A stretch of 64,000 bases of DNA, taken from the NCBI GenBank assembly GCA_031398975.1, contig JANNOI010000043.1:1-64000 (forward strand), written 5' to 3'. This document shows positions 7,240 to 17,100 of this stretch, one piece after another; within the stretch, counting starts at the first letter, position 1, and every line of letters starts with the position of its first letter. A model generated the notes under the pieces. The model saw nothing but the letters and a program-made list of their open reading frames with translations, was not told the origin of the DNA and made no database searches. The position numbers and the translations under genes were made by a program. The DNA comes from JAKFWI01 sp031398975. Lineage in GTDB: Bacteria > Pseudomonadota > Alphaproteobacteria > Caulobacterales > Aquidulcibacteraceae.

Positions 7240-8910
7240 TTGGCGGCCACCGATAGGGCGGGGCAGGCCCGGACCGGCGCGCGTCATCTCGTCGATGCGC
7301 TGCTGGCGCAGGGGGTGGAGCGGGTCTTCTGCGTACCGGGGGAATCCTATCTGAGCGTCCTCGATGCGCTCTATGACGTTCGAGACCAGATCGAGCTGAT
7401 CGTGTGCCGCAACGAAACCGGCGCTTCCGCGATGGCGGAGGCCCACGGCAAGCTCACGGGCCGCCCCGGGATCTGCATGGTCACGCGCGGGCCCGGCGCG
7501 GCGCAGGCGATGATCGGCGTGCACACCGCCCGCCAGGATTCCACCCCGATGATCCTCTTCATCGGCCAGGTCGCGCGCGCCGATCGCGGGCGCGAGGCCT
7601 TCCAGGAGGTGGACCACCCGGCCGCCTTCGCCCCATGGGCCAAGTGGGCGGGCGAGATCGACGACCCGGGCCGGGTACCGGAATGCGTATCCCGCGCGTT
7701 CGCGACCGCGCTGCAGGGGCGCATGGGCCCGGTGGCGCTGGCCCTGCCGGAGGATATGCTGGACGCGCGCGCGGAGGCTGAGCCCGCGCCGACCATTGCG
7801 CCCGCGCGATCGGGCCTCGATCCGGACTTCCTGGAGGCGCTGCGCGGGCGCCTGCGGGCCACCGAGCGGCCGCTGGCCATTCTCGGAGGTTCGGGCTGGA
7901 GTGCGCAGGCGCGCGGCCAGGTGCGGGCTTTCCTCGAGGCGCACGACATGCCGGGCGTGTGCGTGTTTCGCCGCAAGGACCTGTTGGATAATTCCGCGCC
8001 GTGTTTTGCGGGCGATCTGGGTTTCGGCCTCAACCCCAAACTCGCGGAGCGGGTGCGCGACGCGGACTTGCTGCTCGCCATCGGAACGCGCCTGGGAGAC
8101 GTTGCGACGCAAGGCTATACGCTGCTGACCCGCGCAGACGCGGCGCAGAAGCTCGTCCATATTCATCCGGGGGCGGAGGAGATCGGGCGCGTCTGGCCGC
8201 CCGCGCTCGCCGCGATCGCCGCCCCGCCCGCGGCTGCGGCGGGGCTTGCGGGGCTCAAGCCGGAGCGGCGGTTCACCGCCTGGCGCAGCGCCGCGCGCGC
8301 GGACTTTGAGGCCTTCACGGCGCCGATAGGCGCGGCCGGCGCGGTCAACCTCGCCGAGGCTTTCGCGGCGCTCAGCGCGGCGCTGCCCGCGGACGCGATC
8401 GTCTGTAACGGTGCGGGCAATTATGCGGCCTGGCTCCACCGCTTCTACCGCCATCGCGGCTTTCCCACCCAGATCGCCCCCACCAGCGGGGCCATGGGCT
8501 ATGCGCTGCCCGCCGCGATCGCCGCCAAGCGCGCCTTCCCGGAGCGGGAGGTGTTCGCCGTCGCCGGCGACGGCTGCTTTCTGATGACGGCCCAGGAGCT
8601 CGCGGTCGCCGCCGCCTATGACGTCCGTGTACGGATCATCGTGGTGGATAATTCCGCCTACGGAACGATCCGCATGCACCAGGAGCGCGCCTTTCCCGCC
8701 CGCGTCTCCGGAACCGATCTCGCCAACCCGGACTTCGCCGCGCTCGCGCGCGCGTTCGGCGTCTCTGCGAGCGTGGTGGAGCGGACGGAGGATTTCATGC
8801 CGGCGGTGGCAGGGGCGCGCACGGCGCCGGGCCCCGCTTTGATCCATGTCCGCACAGACATCGAAGATATCGCGCCCGGGGTGACGATCAGCGGCTTGCG
8901 GGGGCGGTGA
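7240..8910 (+). CDS. Thiamine diphosphate-dependent enzyme (acetolactate synthase / 2-oxoacid decarboxylase type)
   Basis: A 556-aa ThDP enzyme with the three-domain architecture of acetolactate synthase, benzoylformate decarboxylase and relatives. The N-terminal PYR domain has the cofactor-activating Glu59 (CRNETGASAMAEAHGK) and RGPGAAQAMIGVHTA. A central domain follows, then the C-terminal PP domain with AVAGDGCFLMTAQEL at about residue 440 and VVDNSAYGTIRMHQ, the GDG...N motif binding Mg-diphosphate. The only possible initiation codon near the domain start is TTG at 7240. No regulatory subunit gene (ilvH) follows, arguing for a catabolic decarboxylase or carboligase over branched-chain biosynthesis. 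The 3' end overlaps the convergent MarR gene by 23 bp. Confidence 0.9.
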   Translation: MAATDRAGQARTGARHLVDALLAQGVERVFCVPGESYLSVLDALYDVRDQIELIVCRNETGASAMAEAHGKLTGRPGICMVTRGPGAAQAMIGVHTARQDSTPMILFIGQVARADRGREAFQEVDHPAAFAPWAKWAGEIDDPGRVPECVSRAFATALQGRMGPVALALPEDMLDARAEAEPAPTIAPARSGLDPDFLEALRGRLRATERPLAILGGSGWSAQARGQVRAFLEAHDMPGVCVFRRKDLLDNSAPCFAGDLGFGLNPKLAERVRDADLLLAIGTRLGDVATQGYTLLTRADAAQKLVHIHPGAEEIGRVWPPALAAIAAPPAAAAGLAGLKPERRFTAWRSAARADFEAFTAPIGAAGAVNLAEAFAALSAALPADAIVCNGAGNYAAWLHRFYRHRGFPTQIAPTSGAMGYALPAAIAAKRAFPEREVFAVAGDGCFLMTAQELAVAAAYDVRVRIIVVDNSAYGTIRMHQERAFPARVSGTDLANPDFAALARAFGVSASVVERTEDFMPAVAGARTAPGPALIHVRTDIEDIAPGVTISGLRGR

Positions 8911-9361
8911 GGCCGGACGCGGAAATCCGGCCCGCGCGCTCGCGTAAGGTAGCAAGGGTGGCGCGGAAGGTGGCGAGAGCGGCGGGCGGAATGTCTTGCA
9001 GCAGCGCGCGCTCATAGGACAGCGCGAACGGCGCGATCGCATCGTGCAGGGCCGCGCCTTCCGCCGTCAGCGCCAGCGTGCTGGATCGCCCGTCCCGGTC
9101 GTTGGCGGCGCGCGCCAGCAGGCCCCGCCGCACAAGCGCCGCCGCGGCGCGGCTCACGGTGACTTTGTCCATCGCCGTACGCGCGCAGACTTCCTTCTGC
9201 GTGAGCCCGCTGGTTTCCGCGAGGATCGCGATGATCCGCCATTGCGGGATCGTGATCGCAAAGCGCGTCTCATAGGCGCCGGCGATCATCTGGCTCACCG
9301 TGTTGGAGGCGAGCGAAAGCTCATACGGCAGATAGGAGGCGAGTGTGAGCGGGGCGCTCAC
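8888..9361 (-). CDS. MarR-family transcriptional regulator
   Basis: A 157-aa winged-helix repressor-type protein. IPQWRIIAILAETSGLTQKE leads into the helix-turn-helix VCARTAMDKVTVSRAAAALVRRGLL, and the wing is ANDRDGRSSTLALTAEG, all standard MarR features; N- and C-terminal helices would form the dimer interface. Its ATG overlaps the stop of the fumarylacetoacetase-family gene upstream (minus strand), so it is the last gene of the hpd-side operon. MarR proteins usually bind an aromatic acid ligand and regulate their own or an adjacent operon, making the hpd group or the convergent ALDH/ThDP pair plausible targets. A candidate operator lies in front of hpd. Confidence 0.92.
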   Translation of the reverse strand: MSAPLTLASYLPYELSLASNTVSQMIAGAYETRFAITIPQWRIIAILAETSGLTQKEVCARTAMDKVTVSRAAAALVRRGLLARAANDRDGRSSTLALTAEGAALHDAIAPFALSYERALLQDIPPAALATFRATLATLRERAGRISASGLTAPASR

Positions 9362-10383
9362 GGGGCGTGCCCCCGGGAGTAGCGCGCGACCTCCTGCTCG
9401 ATCTTTCCGAACACGGAATGTCCGTTCCCGTCGCGCATCTCAATCTCGACTTTGTCCCCCCAGCGGAGGAAGGGCGTCTTGGGCGCGCCCTGGTTCAACG
9501 TCTCGACGGTGCGCAGCTCCGCGATGCAGGAATAGCCGAGCCCGCCGGCGGAAACAGGCGCGCCCGGGGAGCCGCCTTCGCCGCGATTGGACACGGTGCC
9601 CGAGCCGATGATCGCGCCGGCGCCGAGCGCGCGCGTCTTCGCGGCGTGCGCGATCAAAGTCGGGAAGTCGAACGTCATTTCCTTTCCCGCGTTGGGCTTG
9701 CCGAACAATGCGCCGTTCACTGACGAAAGCAGGGGCAGGTGCACCCGCGCCCCGTCCCATGCCGCGCCCAGCGCGTCTGGCGTGACCGCCACGGGCGAGA
9801 AGGCGGAAGAGGGCTTTGACTGGAAGAAGCCGAAGCCCTTGGCCAGTTCGGGCGGGATGAGATTGCGCAGCGACACGTCATTGACGAGCATCAGCAGGCG
9901 GATCTCGCCTTTGGCCTCCTCTGCGCTCGCGCCCAGGGCTACGTCCCCCGTGATCACCGCGACTTCGGCCTCGAAATCGCAGCCATAGGCTTCGTCCGCC
10001 AACGGAATAGCCTCGCGCGGACCGAGGAAGGCGTCGGAGCCGCCCTGGTACATGAGCGGATCGGTCCAGAAGCTTGCCGGCATCTCCGCCCCGCGCGCGC
10101 GGCGCACGAGCTCGACATGGTTCACATACGCCGAACCGTCCGCCCACTGATAAGCGCGCGGCAGGGGGGAGGCGCATTCGCGCTCGTGGAAGCGCTCCTT
10201 CGGCACGGAATCGTGCGCGAGCGCCTGCGCCAGGGCGCGCAATTCGGGCTCCGTCTTTTCCCAGGAATCGAGCGCGGCCTGCAGCGTCGGCGCGATCAGG
10301 GCGGCGTCGGTGTAATAATGGAGATCGTCGGACACGACGACCAGGCGGCCGTCGCGGCCGTGCTTCAACGAGGCGAGCTTCAT
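9358..10383 (-). CDS. Fumarylacetoacetate hydrolase family protein
   Basis: A 341-aa FAH-fold hydrolase. The metal-binding and catalytic stretches are visible: YGCDFEAEVAVITGDV supplies acidic metal ligands, VNDVSLRNLIP follows, and GSGTVSNRGEGGSPGAPVSA is the C-terminal active-site loop. Beside hpd its likely role is hydrolysis of fumarylacetoacetate to fumarate and acetoacetate, the last step of tyrosine catabolism through homogentisate. The N-terminus MKLASLKHGRDGRLVVVSDD is typical of bacterial FAH homologues. It overlaps the downstream MarR start by 4 bp (ATGA). Homogentisate dioxygenase and maleylacetoacetate isomerase genes are not in the window. Confidence 0.9.
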   Translation of the reverse strand: MKLASLKHGRDGRLVVVSDDLHYYTDAALIAPTLQAALDSWEKTEPELRALAQALAHDSVPKERFHERECASPLPRAYQWADGSAYVNHVELVRRARGAEMPASFWTDPLMYQGGSDAFLGPREAIPLADEAYGCDFEAEVAVITGDVALGASAEEAKGEIRLLMLVNDVSLRNLIPPELAKGFGFFQSKPSSAFSPVAVTPDALGAAWDGARVHLPLLSSVNGALFGKPNAGKEMTFDFPTLIAHAAKTRALGAGAIIGSGTVSNRGEGGSPGAPVSAGGLGYSCIAELRTVETLNQGAPKTPFLRWGDKVEIEMRDGNGHSVFGKIEQEVARYSRGHAP

Positions 10384-10429
10384 GGACGGGATCCCCCGAT
10401 CGTTTCGCGCCGGACCTGTCCGGGGCTGA

Positions 10430-10984
10430 TTATTGCGCCGCCTGCGCGGCGTGGGACGCGCGCGCCTTTTCGTGCAGCCAGGCGGCGTGCTGGGGCGCTT
10501 TCTTGGTGCGGCTCCATTCCTCGAGCATCATCGGCGCGACGCGGCGCAGCTCCGCGAGTTCGGCCTCCGTGCCGGTATTGACCGCGAGCTCTACCCGGTG
10601 GCCGTTCGGATCGAAGAAATAGATCGACTTGAAGATCCCGTGATCCGTGGGCCCGAGCACGTCGATCCCAAGGTTCTGCGCGCGCGCCTTGGCGGCTTCG
10701 AGCACCGAGACGTCCTCCACCTCGAAGGCGATATGCTGCACCCAGAGCGGGGTGTTGGAATCGCGCCCCATGTCGGGCTGATCGGGCAGTTCGAAGAAGG
10801 CGAGCACATTGCCCCCGCCCGCATCGAGGAACACGTGCATGTAGGGATCATATTCCCCGGTCGAGGGGACGTGGTCCTCTGCGAAGGCGATCTGGAAATC
10901 CATGTCCAGGACCTTGCGGTAGAATTCCACAGTCTCTTTCGCGTCGCGGCAGCGATAGGCCACGTGGTGGATGCGCTTCAGCAT
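10430..10984 (-). CDS. VOC (glyoxalase/dioxygenase superfamily) protein
   Basis: A 184-aa vicinal-oxygen-chelate protein with two beta-alpha-beta-beta-beta units: an opening IHHVAYRCRDAKETVEFYRK and a later LWVQHIAFEVEDVSVLEAAK, ending in IYFFDPNGHRVELAV. His in IHHVAY, His in VQHIAFEV and Glu in HRVELAV are the expected metal ligands. The ATG at 10984 is preferred over a GTG 6 bp upstream because AAGGAG lies 7 bp before the ATG. It lies between hpd and the FAH-family gene on the same strand. The exact reaction is unknown; a ring-cleavage dioxygenase or accessory function in aromatic catabolism would fit. Confidence 0.85.
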   Translation of the reverse strand: MLKRIHHVAYRCRDAKETVEFYRKVLDMDFQIAFAEDHVPSTGEYDPYMHVFLDAGGGNVLAFFELPDQPDMGRDSNTPLWVQHIAFEVEDVSVLEAAKARAQNLGIDVLGPTDHGIFKSIYFFDPNGHRVELAVNTGTEAELAELRRVAPMMLEEWSRTKKAPQHAAWLHEKARASHAAQAAQ

Positions 10985-11009
10985 CGGCACTCTCCTTGAC
11001 GATCCCCGA

Positions 11010-12080
11010 TCACGCCAGCTCGGCGCTCAGCACGCCGCGGCGGATCTGGTCGAGCTCGATCGATTCGAACAGGGCTTTGAAATTGCCTTCGCCGAACCCG
11101 TCATTGCCCTTGCGCTGGATGATCTCGAAGAAGATCGGGCCGATCGCATTGGCGGTGAAGATCTGCAGCAGCAGGCCCTGGCCCTGCGTGGGCGCGCCGT
11201 CGATCAGGATGCGGTTGCGCTCGAGCCGGGCGATATCCTCGCCATGGTCGCCCACACGCTGGCCGACGCCTTCGTAATAGGTGTCCGGCGTGTCCTGGAA
11301 TACGAGCCCGCGCGCGCGCAGCTTCTCGACGGTGGCGTAGATGTCATCGGCGCCCAGGGCGATGTGCTGGATGCCCTCGCCGTGATAATCGCGCAGGAAT
11401 TCCTCGATCTGGGATTTCTCGTCCTGGCTTTCGTTCAGCGGGATGCGCAGCTTGCCGCACGGGCTCGTCATCGCCTTGGAGAACAGGCCCGTCTGTTTGC
11501 CTTCGATGTCGAAATAGCGGATCTCGCGGAAGTTGAAGATGCGCTCATAATAGCCCGCCCACAGCTTCATGTTGCCGCGCTGCAGGTTGTGGGTCAGGTG
11601 GTCGAGATAAGCTAGGCCCACTGCGTTCGCGGCTTCGTCCGCGCCCGGAATCGGCCGGAAATCGACGTCATAGATCGTCTGCGCGCCGTAGCGATCGACC
11701 AGATAGACATTGGCCCCGCCGATGCCCTTGATCGCGGGGATATCAAGCTCCATCGGCCCGATCGGGCCGTCCACGGGCTCGGCGCCGCGCTTGATCGCCT
11801 CGGCCAGCGCGTGGGCGGCGTCCTTGACGCGGAAGGCCATCGCGTTCGCGGAGGGCCCGTGCACCTGGCGGAAATCCGCGGCCTGGCCGCTCGGCTCCAT
11901 GTTGAGCAGGAAATTGATGTCGCCCTGCTTGTAGCGCACGACGTTCTTGGAGCGGTGGCGGCTCACCGCGGTGAAGCCCATCAGCTCGAAATAGCGCGCC
12001 ATCGCGTCAGGTTCGGCGGCGGTGAATTCGACGAATTCGAAGCCGTCGGTGCCGAGGGGGTTGTCGAACAGGTCGGCCAT
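11010..12080 (-). CDS. hpd: 4-hydroxyphenylpyruvate dioxygenase
   Basis: Fe(II) enzyme converting 4-hydroxyphenylpyruvate to homogentisate in tyrosine catabolism, 356 aa. The iron facial triad is His161 (DHLTHNLQRG), His239 (GEGIQHIALGADDI) and Glu319 (IGPIFFEIIQRKG), spaced as in characterised bacterial HPPDs. The C-terminal GFGEGNFKALFESIELDQ is the family's closing helix signature. The start is the ATG at 12080 with GAGGA upstream; a longer frame upstream lacks homology and crosses the promoter. It heads the minus-strand group hpd - VOC - FAH - MarR, with 25 bp to the VOC gene. A palindrome upstream may be its operator. Confidence 0.97.
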   Translation of the reverse strand: MADLFDNPLGTDGFEFVEFTAAEPDAMARYFELMGFTAVSRHRSKNVVRYKQGDINFLLNMEPSGQAADFRQVHGPSANAMAFRVKDAAHALAEAIKRGAEPVDGPIGPMELDIPAIKGIGGANVYLVDRYGAQTIYDVDFRPIPGADEAANAVGLAYLDHLTHNLQRGNMKLWAGYYERIFNFREIRYFDIEGKQTGLFSKAMTSPCGKLRIPLNESQDEKSQIEEFLRDYHGEGIQHIALGADDIYATVEKLRARGLVFQDTPDTYYEGVGQRVGDHGEDIARLERNRILIDGAPTQGQGLLLQIFTANAIGPIFFEIIQRKGNDGFGEGNFKALFESIELDQIRRGVLSAELA

Positions 12081-12093
12081 GCGGGGTCCTCGC

Positions 12094-12125
12094 GATACTG
12101 AGCGCAAACTAGTATCAAATGAAAC
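12094..12125. promoter_or_regulatory. Candidate operator/promoter region of hpd
   Basis: An AT-rich patch in a GC-rich intergenic region contains two overlapping dyads: GATACT (12094-12099) and AGTATC (12111-12116) separated by 11 bp, and the imperfect palindrome GTATCA-AA-TGAAAC (12112-12125). The second has the 14-bp size and A/T-flanked symmetry of MarR-type operators. It lies 14-45 bp upstream of the hpd ATG, where a repressor would block initiation. Inference from symmetry and position only. Confidence 0.4.
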
Positions 12126-12376
12126 AATATCGCGCAAGGGGGGGGCGGGCCGCAGGGCGCTGCGCGAAGCCCTTGTCTTATTTACGCTATGGTCCAGTTC
12201 TCAATGCCGGAGGGGGGCGCGGCGGGCGGCGGATCGCCTGCAAGGGTTCTCTCATGGCGGGCGCCTACGCCCTCGGTTTCGAGATTGACGGGCCGTTAAC
12301 GCCGCGGCGGCGAGCCTCTCCGCGCGGCCCGATTCGGGCGCGCATCTCAAAGACGCTCCCGAGCCCGGTCAGGTGG

Positions 12377-14161
12377 ATGCGTGAAGTCGCGGAGGCAGGA
12401 CGTGCGGCGCAGGCGGTTTCCCTGGCGCTGGCGGCGGCGGTGTTCGCGCCGCTCGCGCCCGCATACGCGCAGGACACGCCGGTGGTCCTGGAGGGCGCGA
12501 CCGAGGACGTGCGGGAAGCGGTGCGCGCCACCCTGCCCGACCGCGAGCGCCCCGCCACCCTGTTCGACGCCGAACGTCTGGCCGAGGAGGCGGCCGAAAG
12601 CGCTTTGGCCTGGCTCCGCGCGGAGGGCTATTATTCCGGCCGCGCCGAACCGATCGCGGAGGACGAACCCCCCCGCGCGCGGGTGCGCCTGGAGCTCGGC
12701 GCCCGCTTCACCTTCGCCGATCCGGCGGTGGAATTCGACGGCCCGCCCCCCGATCCCGGGGCCGATGCAGCGCTCCGCCGTGCTCTGGCCCCGGTGCGCG
12801 CAGGCGCCCCAGCGCGGGCGCAAGACGTGATCGGCGCCGAAGCCGCAGCCGTTCAGGCCCTGCAAGAGGCGGGCTACGCGGACGCCAAGGCGGGGCAAAG
12901 GCGAGTGGTCGTGGACCACGCCACCGGGCTGATGGCGGCCACCTTCAAGATCGCCGCGGGCGGCGGGGTGAAGCTCGGCGCGCTGCGCGTGGACCCGCCC
13001 GACGTGCTCGATCGCGACTATGTGCTGAAACTGGCCGATTGGGCGCCGGGGGAGCAGTACACGCCGCAAAAGCTCAACGATCTGCGCAAGGACCTGAGCA
13101 GCACCGGGGCCTTTTCGCGCGTGGTCGTGCAAATGGACCAAGAGGGCGAGCGCGCCGGCGCGCGCGACGTGGTGGTGCGGCTGGAGGAGGCCAAGAAGCA
13201 CGCGGTCGAGCTGGGCGGCTCCTATTCCACCACCGAAGGCGCGGGCGTGGACGCGGAATGGAAGCGCCGCAACGTCTATGGCCGGGCCGACACATTGACG
13301 CTCGCCTCCACCCTTGCGGAGCGGGAGCAGAGCGTTTCCGCAGAGCTGTTCCGCCCCCACGCCGCCGGGCGCAATCGCGGCCATCGCTTCGGCGTGGAGA
13401 TCGCCCGCGAGGACACCGATCCGTACGTCCGCTCGGGCGTGACGGTGACAGCGGCGGTAGAGGTGCAACGCTCGGTGCGCCGCGCGGCCACCTATGGGGT
13501 GAGCGTCGCCGCCGACGTCTATGACGAGAGCGAGGGCGTCGAAAACGCGCTGATCTTCTCGGGCTTCCTCGACGGCCGGTTCGACAGCTCCGACGACCGC
13601 CTCGATCCCCATACCGGGGGCGTGCTGGAGGCGCGGGTCGAGCCCTCGATCTCCACCGGGGACGCCACCACCGCATTCGTGCGCTCCACCGGGCAGGCGC
13701 GGGGCTTTTGGTCTCCCGGCGCGCGGGACCGGGTGACGCTGGCGGGTCGGCTCGAGCTCGGCTGGGTGGCGCCGGTGTCCGGCGCGGTCGACGATCTGCC
13801 GCTGGACCGGCGCTTTTATTCCGGGGGCGGGGGCTCGGTGCGCGGCTACGAGTACCAATCCCTCTACCCCAACCAGGGCGGATCCGGCGCCGACGATCCC
13901 CCGGGCGGGCAGGGGCTCGTGGAGACTTCCGCCGAGGCCCGCCTGCGCCTCGGCGTGGCGTGGGGCGGGGCGCTGTTCGTGGACGGCGGCTCGGCGTTCA
14001 ACGATTGGGGCGAGGCGAGCGCGCTCGCCTGGGGCGTGGGCGCGGGCGTCCGCTACGATCTGGGCTTCGCCCCGATCCGTTTCGACGTCGCCGTCCCGCT
14101 CGACCCCCGTCCGGGCGATCCCGAAGTCAGCTTCTATGTGAGCCTGGGGCAGGCCTTCTGA
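12377..14161 (+). CDS. tamA: Autotransporter assembly factor TamA (Omp85/BamA family)
   Basis: Outer-membrane Omp85-family protein of 594 aa which with TamB forms the translocation and assembly module. The chosen ATG gives a signal peptide ending in APLAPAYA-Q, followed by POTRA-type repeats (about residues 35-265) and the 16-strand barrel (bacterial surface antigen domain). The conserved lid-loop motif VRGY appears in YSGGGGSVRGYEYQSLYP at about residue 475. The barrel ends in SFYVSLGQAF with a C-terminal Phe, a usual outer-membrane signal. The ribosome-binding site is poor at this start; the frame stays open upstream to another ATG at 12254, but that extension would bury the signal sequence. 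tamB begins on the last base of the stop codon. Confidence 0.92.
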   Translation: MREVAEAGRAAQAVSLALAAAVFAPLAPAYAQDTPVVLEGATEDVREAVRATLPDRERPATLFDAERLAEEAAESALAWLRAEGYYSGRAEPIAEDEPPRARVRLELGARFTFADPAVEFDGPPPDPGADAALRRALAPVRAGAPARAQDVIGAEAAAVQALQEAGYADAKAGQRRVVVDHATGLMAATFKIAAGGGVKLGALRVDPPDVLDRDYVLKLADWAPGEQYTPQKLNDLRKDLSSTGAFSRVVVQMDQEGERAGARDVVVRLEEAKKHAVELGGSYSTTEGAGVDAEWKRRNVYGRADTLTLASTLAEREQSVSAELFRPHAAGRNRGHRFGVEIAREDTDPYVRSGVTVTAAVEVQRSVRRAATYGVSVAADVYDESEGVENALIFSGFLDGRFDSSDDRLDPHTGGVLEARVEPSISTGDATTAFVRSTGQARGFWSPGARDRVTLAGRLELGWVAPVSGAVDDLPLDRRFYSGGGGSVRGYEYQSLYPNQGGSGADDPPGGQGLVETSAEARLRLGVAWGGALFVDGGSAFNDWGEASALAWGVGAGVRYDLGFAPIRFDVAVPLDPRPGDPEVSFYVSLGQAF

Positions 14162-17100
14162 TGGCCCCCGCTCCCGGATCCCGGCGTCGAGGCCCGCCCT
14201 TGCTGGCGGTGGCGGCCGCGGGCGGGGCGTTGACGGCGGCGGCCGCGCTTGTCGCGGCGCTCGGGCCGGCCGGGCCGTGGATTGCAGCGACTTTGGCCGA
14301 TGGGCGCGCGGTATGGCGCCTCGGCGTGCTCGATGTGGAGGGGGTAGCCGGCGCGGGGCTCGGCGATCTCCGGGTGGATAAGGCGACGCTGCGGGACGAG
14401 CGGGGCGTCTGGGCGGAGGCCGAGGGGCTGACGCTCGCCTGGAAGCCGCTGCGCCTGCTGCTCGGGGATGTGGCGCTGACGGACGTGGCCGCCCGCCGCC
14501 TCACCGTGTTCCGACCCCCCGTTCTGAGCCCGCCCAAACCGCCCTCGCCGGTGCGCGTGGACGCGACGGTCGCGAGCCTTCATGTGGAGCGGATCGTGTT
14601 GGCGGAAGGCGTGGCGGGCGGGCCTGCGGTGCTGCGGCTGGAGGGCGGCGCGCGCACGCAGCGCGAGACGCTCGCCGCGTTTCGCCTCACTCTGCGTCGC
14701 CTCGATGCGCCCCTCGACGCCGTCGAGATCGACTACCGCAATGCCGAAACCGTCCTGATCGACGCCGACATCCGCGGCGCCCCCGGCGGGGCGATCGCGG
14801 CCCTGCTGCGCGCGCCCGACAGCGAGATCGCCTTCACCGCCCGCGCCTCGGGGAACAAGACCAAGGGCGCCGGCGAAGCGCGCGGGTCGATCGGGCGGGC
14901 CCAAGCCCTCAGCGCCACGCTAAGCTGGTCCGAGGAGGGCTGGCGCGGGGCCGCGGAGGCGAGGCCCGGCGCGATCCCGCTTCTGGCGGGTTTCGCCGCC
15001 CGCACCGGGCCGGTGATCGCGGCCGAAGGCGCGGGCGAGGCGCCGCGGCCGGCCGGGGCGCCGTTCTCCGCGCGCGTTTCCGGGCAGGGCTTTGCGCTCG
15101 AGGCGCGGGGGCGCCTGAACGAGGAGCTCGACCCGGTCGGGGCGGTGGCGGTGGTCGCTGATCTCAGCGAGGCGCGCCGCCTCGCGCCGGAACTGGGCCT
15201 CGACCGGGGCGGGGCCCGCTTCGACGGCGCGGTCGAGTTCGAGGGCGAGGACACCCGCGTCTCCGGGCGCCTCGCGGTGCGCGACGCTGTGCGCGACGGG
15301 TTCGGGCTTTCGGCAGAGGGCCCGGTGCGGGTGGTCGCCACGCCCACCCGCGTGCGCTTCACCGCCGCGCTGGACGCCCAGCGCTTGCGCGCGCCAGCGG
15401 CCGCGCTCGAGCGCCTCCTGTCGCGTGCGCGCCTCACGGCGAAGGGCGATTATGACCGCACGGACGGCGCGCTCGCCCTGTCGGAGCTTTCTCTTACCGG
15501 CCCCAACCTCACGCTGCGCGCGGCGGGGACGGCGGGCGAGGGGGGGACCCGGTTCCGGGGGGAGTGGCGGCTGCCGCGGCTGGCCACGGTCGAGCCCAGC
15601 CTGCGGGGCGCCGTCAATGGCCGGTTCACGCTCGCCCCGGCGGGACGGTCCGGCGGGCTTGCGCTCACTGCGGAGGGGGCGGGGCGCGGCTTTGCGGGGC
15701 AGGCCCCGCTCGGGGATTTGCTGGGCCCCTCCCCGCGCCTGAACGCGGAGGTCAAGTTCGAGGGCGGGGATGTAGTGGTTCCGCGCGCGGTGCTGAGCGG
15801 GCGCCAGGCGCGCCTGGGCGCCCGCGGGCGCATCGGCTCCGGCCGCGCCGACATCCGCCTGGAGGCCTCCGCCAAGGGCCCCGCACGGATCGGCGATCTG
15901 ACGATCACCGGCGCCGCGGACGCCACGGGGCGCGTCTACGGGCCCTTGTCCGGGCTGCGGCTGCAATCGCAAGCCCGTGTTTCCACCCTCGACGTCGCGG
16001 GCCTCGCGTTTACGCGCAGCGTACTCAGCTTCGATCTTGCGCCCACGAAATCGGGCTATGCCGGCGGCGCGGGCCTCGAGGGCTTCGTCGCCGGAAAGCC
16101 GGCCAAGGCGCGCGCGCGGCTCGTGCTGGGGCAGGGGGCGGTGGCGTTCGAGGAGGCAAGCGTCGAGTTCGCGCGCCTGCGCGGCCAGGGGCGGGCGCGC
16201 TTTTCAAAAGCTGGCCCCGAGGCCCATCTCGATCTCTCCGGCGTGCTCGACGGCCTGGCCGCGAACCTCTCGGGCGGGGTGGCCGGCGCGTTTGATTTGA
16301 CGCCCGCGCCGGGGGCCCCGCGTGTGGCGCTGGAGGTGGGTCTCACGCGCGCGCAAATGGGCGATCTGGCCGCCGATCGGCTCACGGTGAGCGCGCAAGG
16401 GCCGCTGGAGCGGGTGTCGACGCGGTTCGCGCTCGACGGCTGGGCCGGGGGCAAGCGCGTAGCGCTGACCGGCTCCGGCGAAGCGGGCTTTACCGAGGGC
16501 GTCAATGTGCGCCTGGGCGCCGCGGGGACGTTCGCAGGCGCTCCCGTGGCCACGCGCGCACCGATCAGCGTGTCCCTGCGCGAGGGGGCGCTGCGGGCCG
16601 ACGGCGCCTTGAAGCTTGGGGACGGCGCGGCCTCGTTCGGCTGGCGCAGCGACAAGGGCGGCCTTCAGGCTAGCGCGCGCTTCGAGGAAGCCCCGCTGGA
16701 CGTGCTGACCGCGGTCCTGGCGCAGCCCGCCGCGGGGCGCATCAGCGGTACGGTGAACCTGCGCGGCGCGCGGCAGAACCTGACCGGGGACGCCGACATC
16801 ACGCTGAAAGAGGCGCGCCTCGCGCGGCGTTCGCGCGATTCGATCGATGCGCGGATCACCGGCGCGCTCGGCGGGGGCTTTCTGCGCGGGCGCCTCGAGG
16901 CGCGCTCGCGCGACGGGCTGGTGGCGACCTTGGAGGCGGACGCACCGGTCAAGGCGGCGGCCGCGCCGTTCCGCCTGGCGGCGGCCCCGGGCGGGGCCGG
17001 CGCGCTTCGGTGGTCCGCGCAAGGGCCCGTGGCGGGCTTGTGGGCGCTGTTTGGGCCGCTCGATCAATCCCTGACGGGGGTGCTCTCCGGGGAAGGGCGC

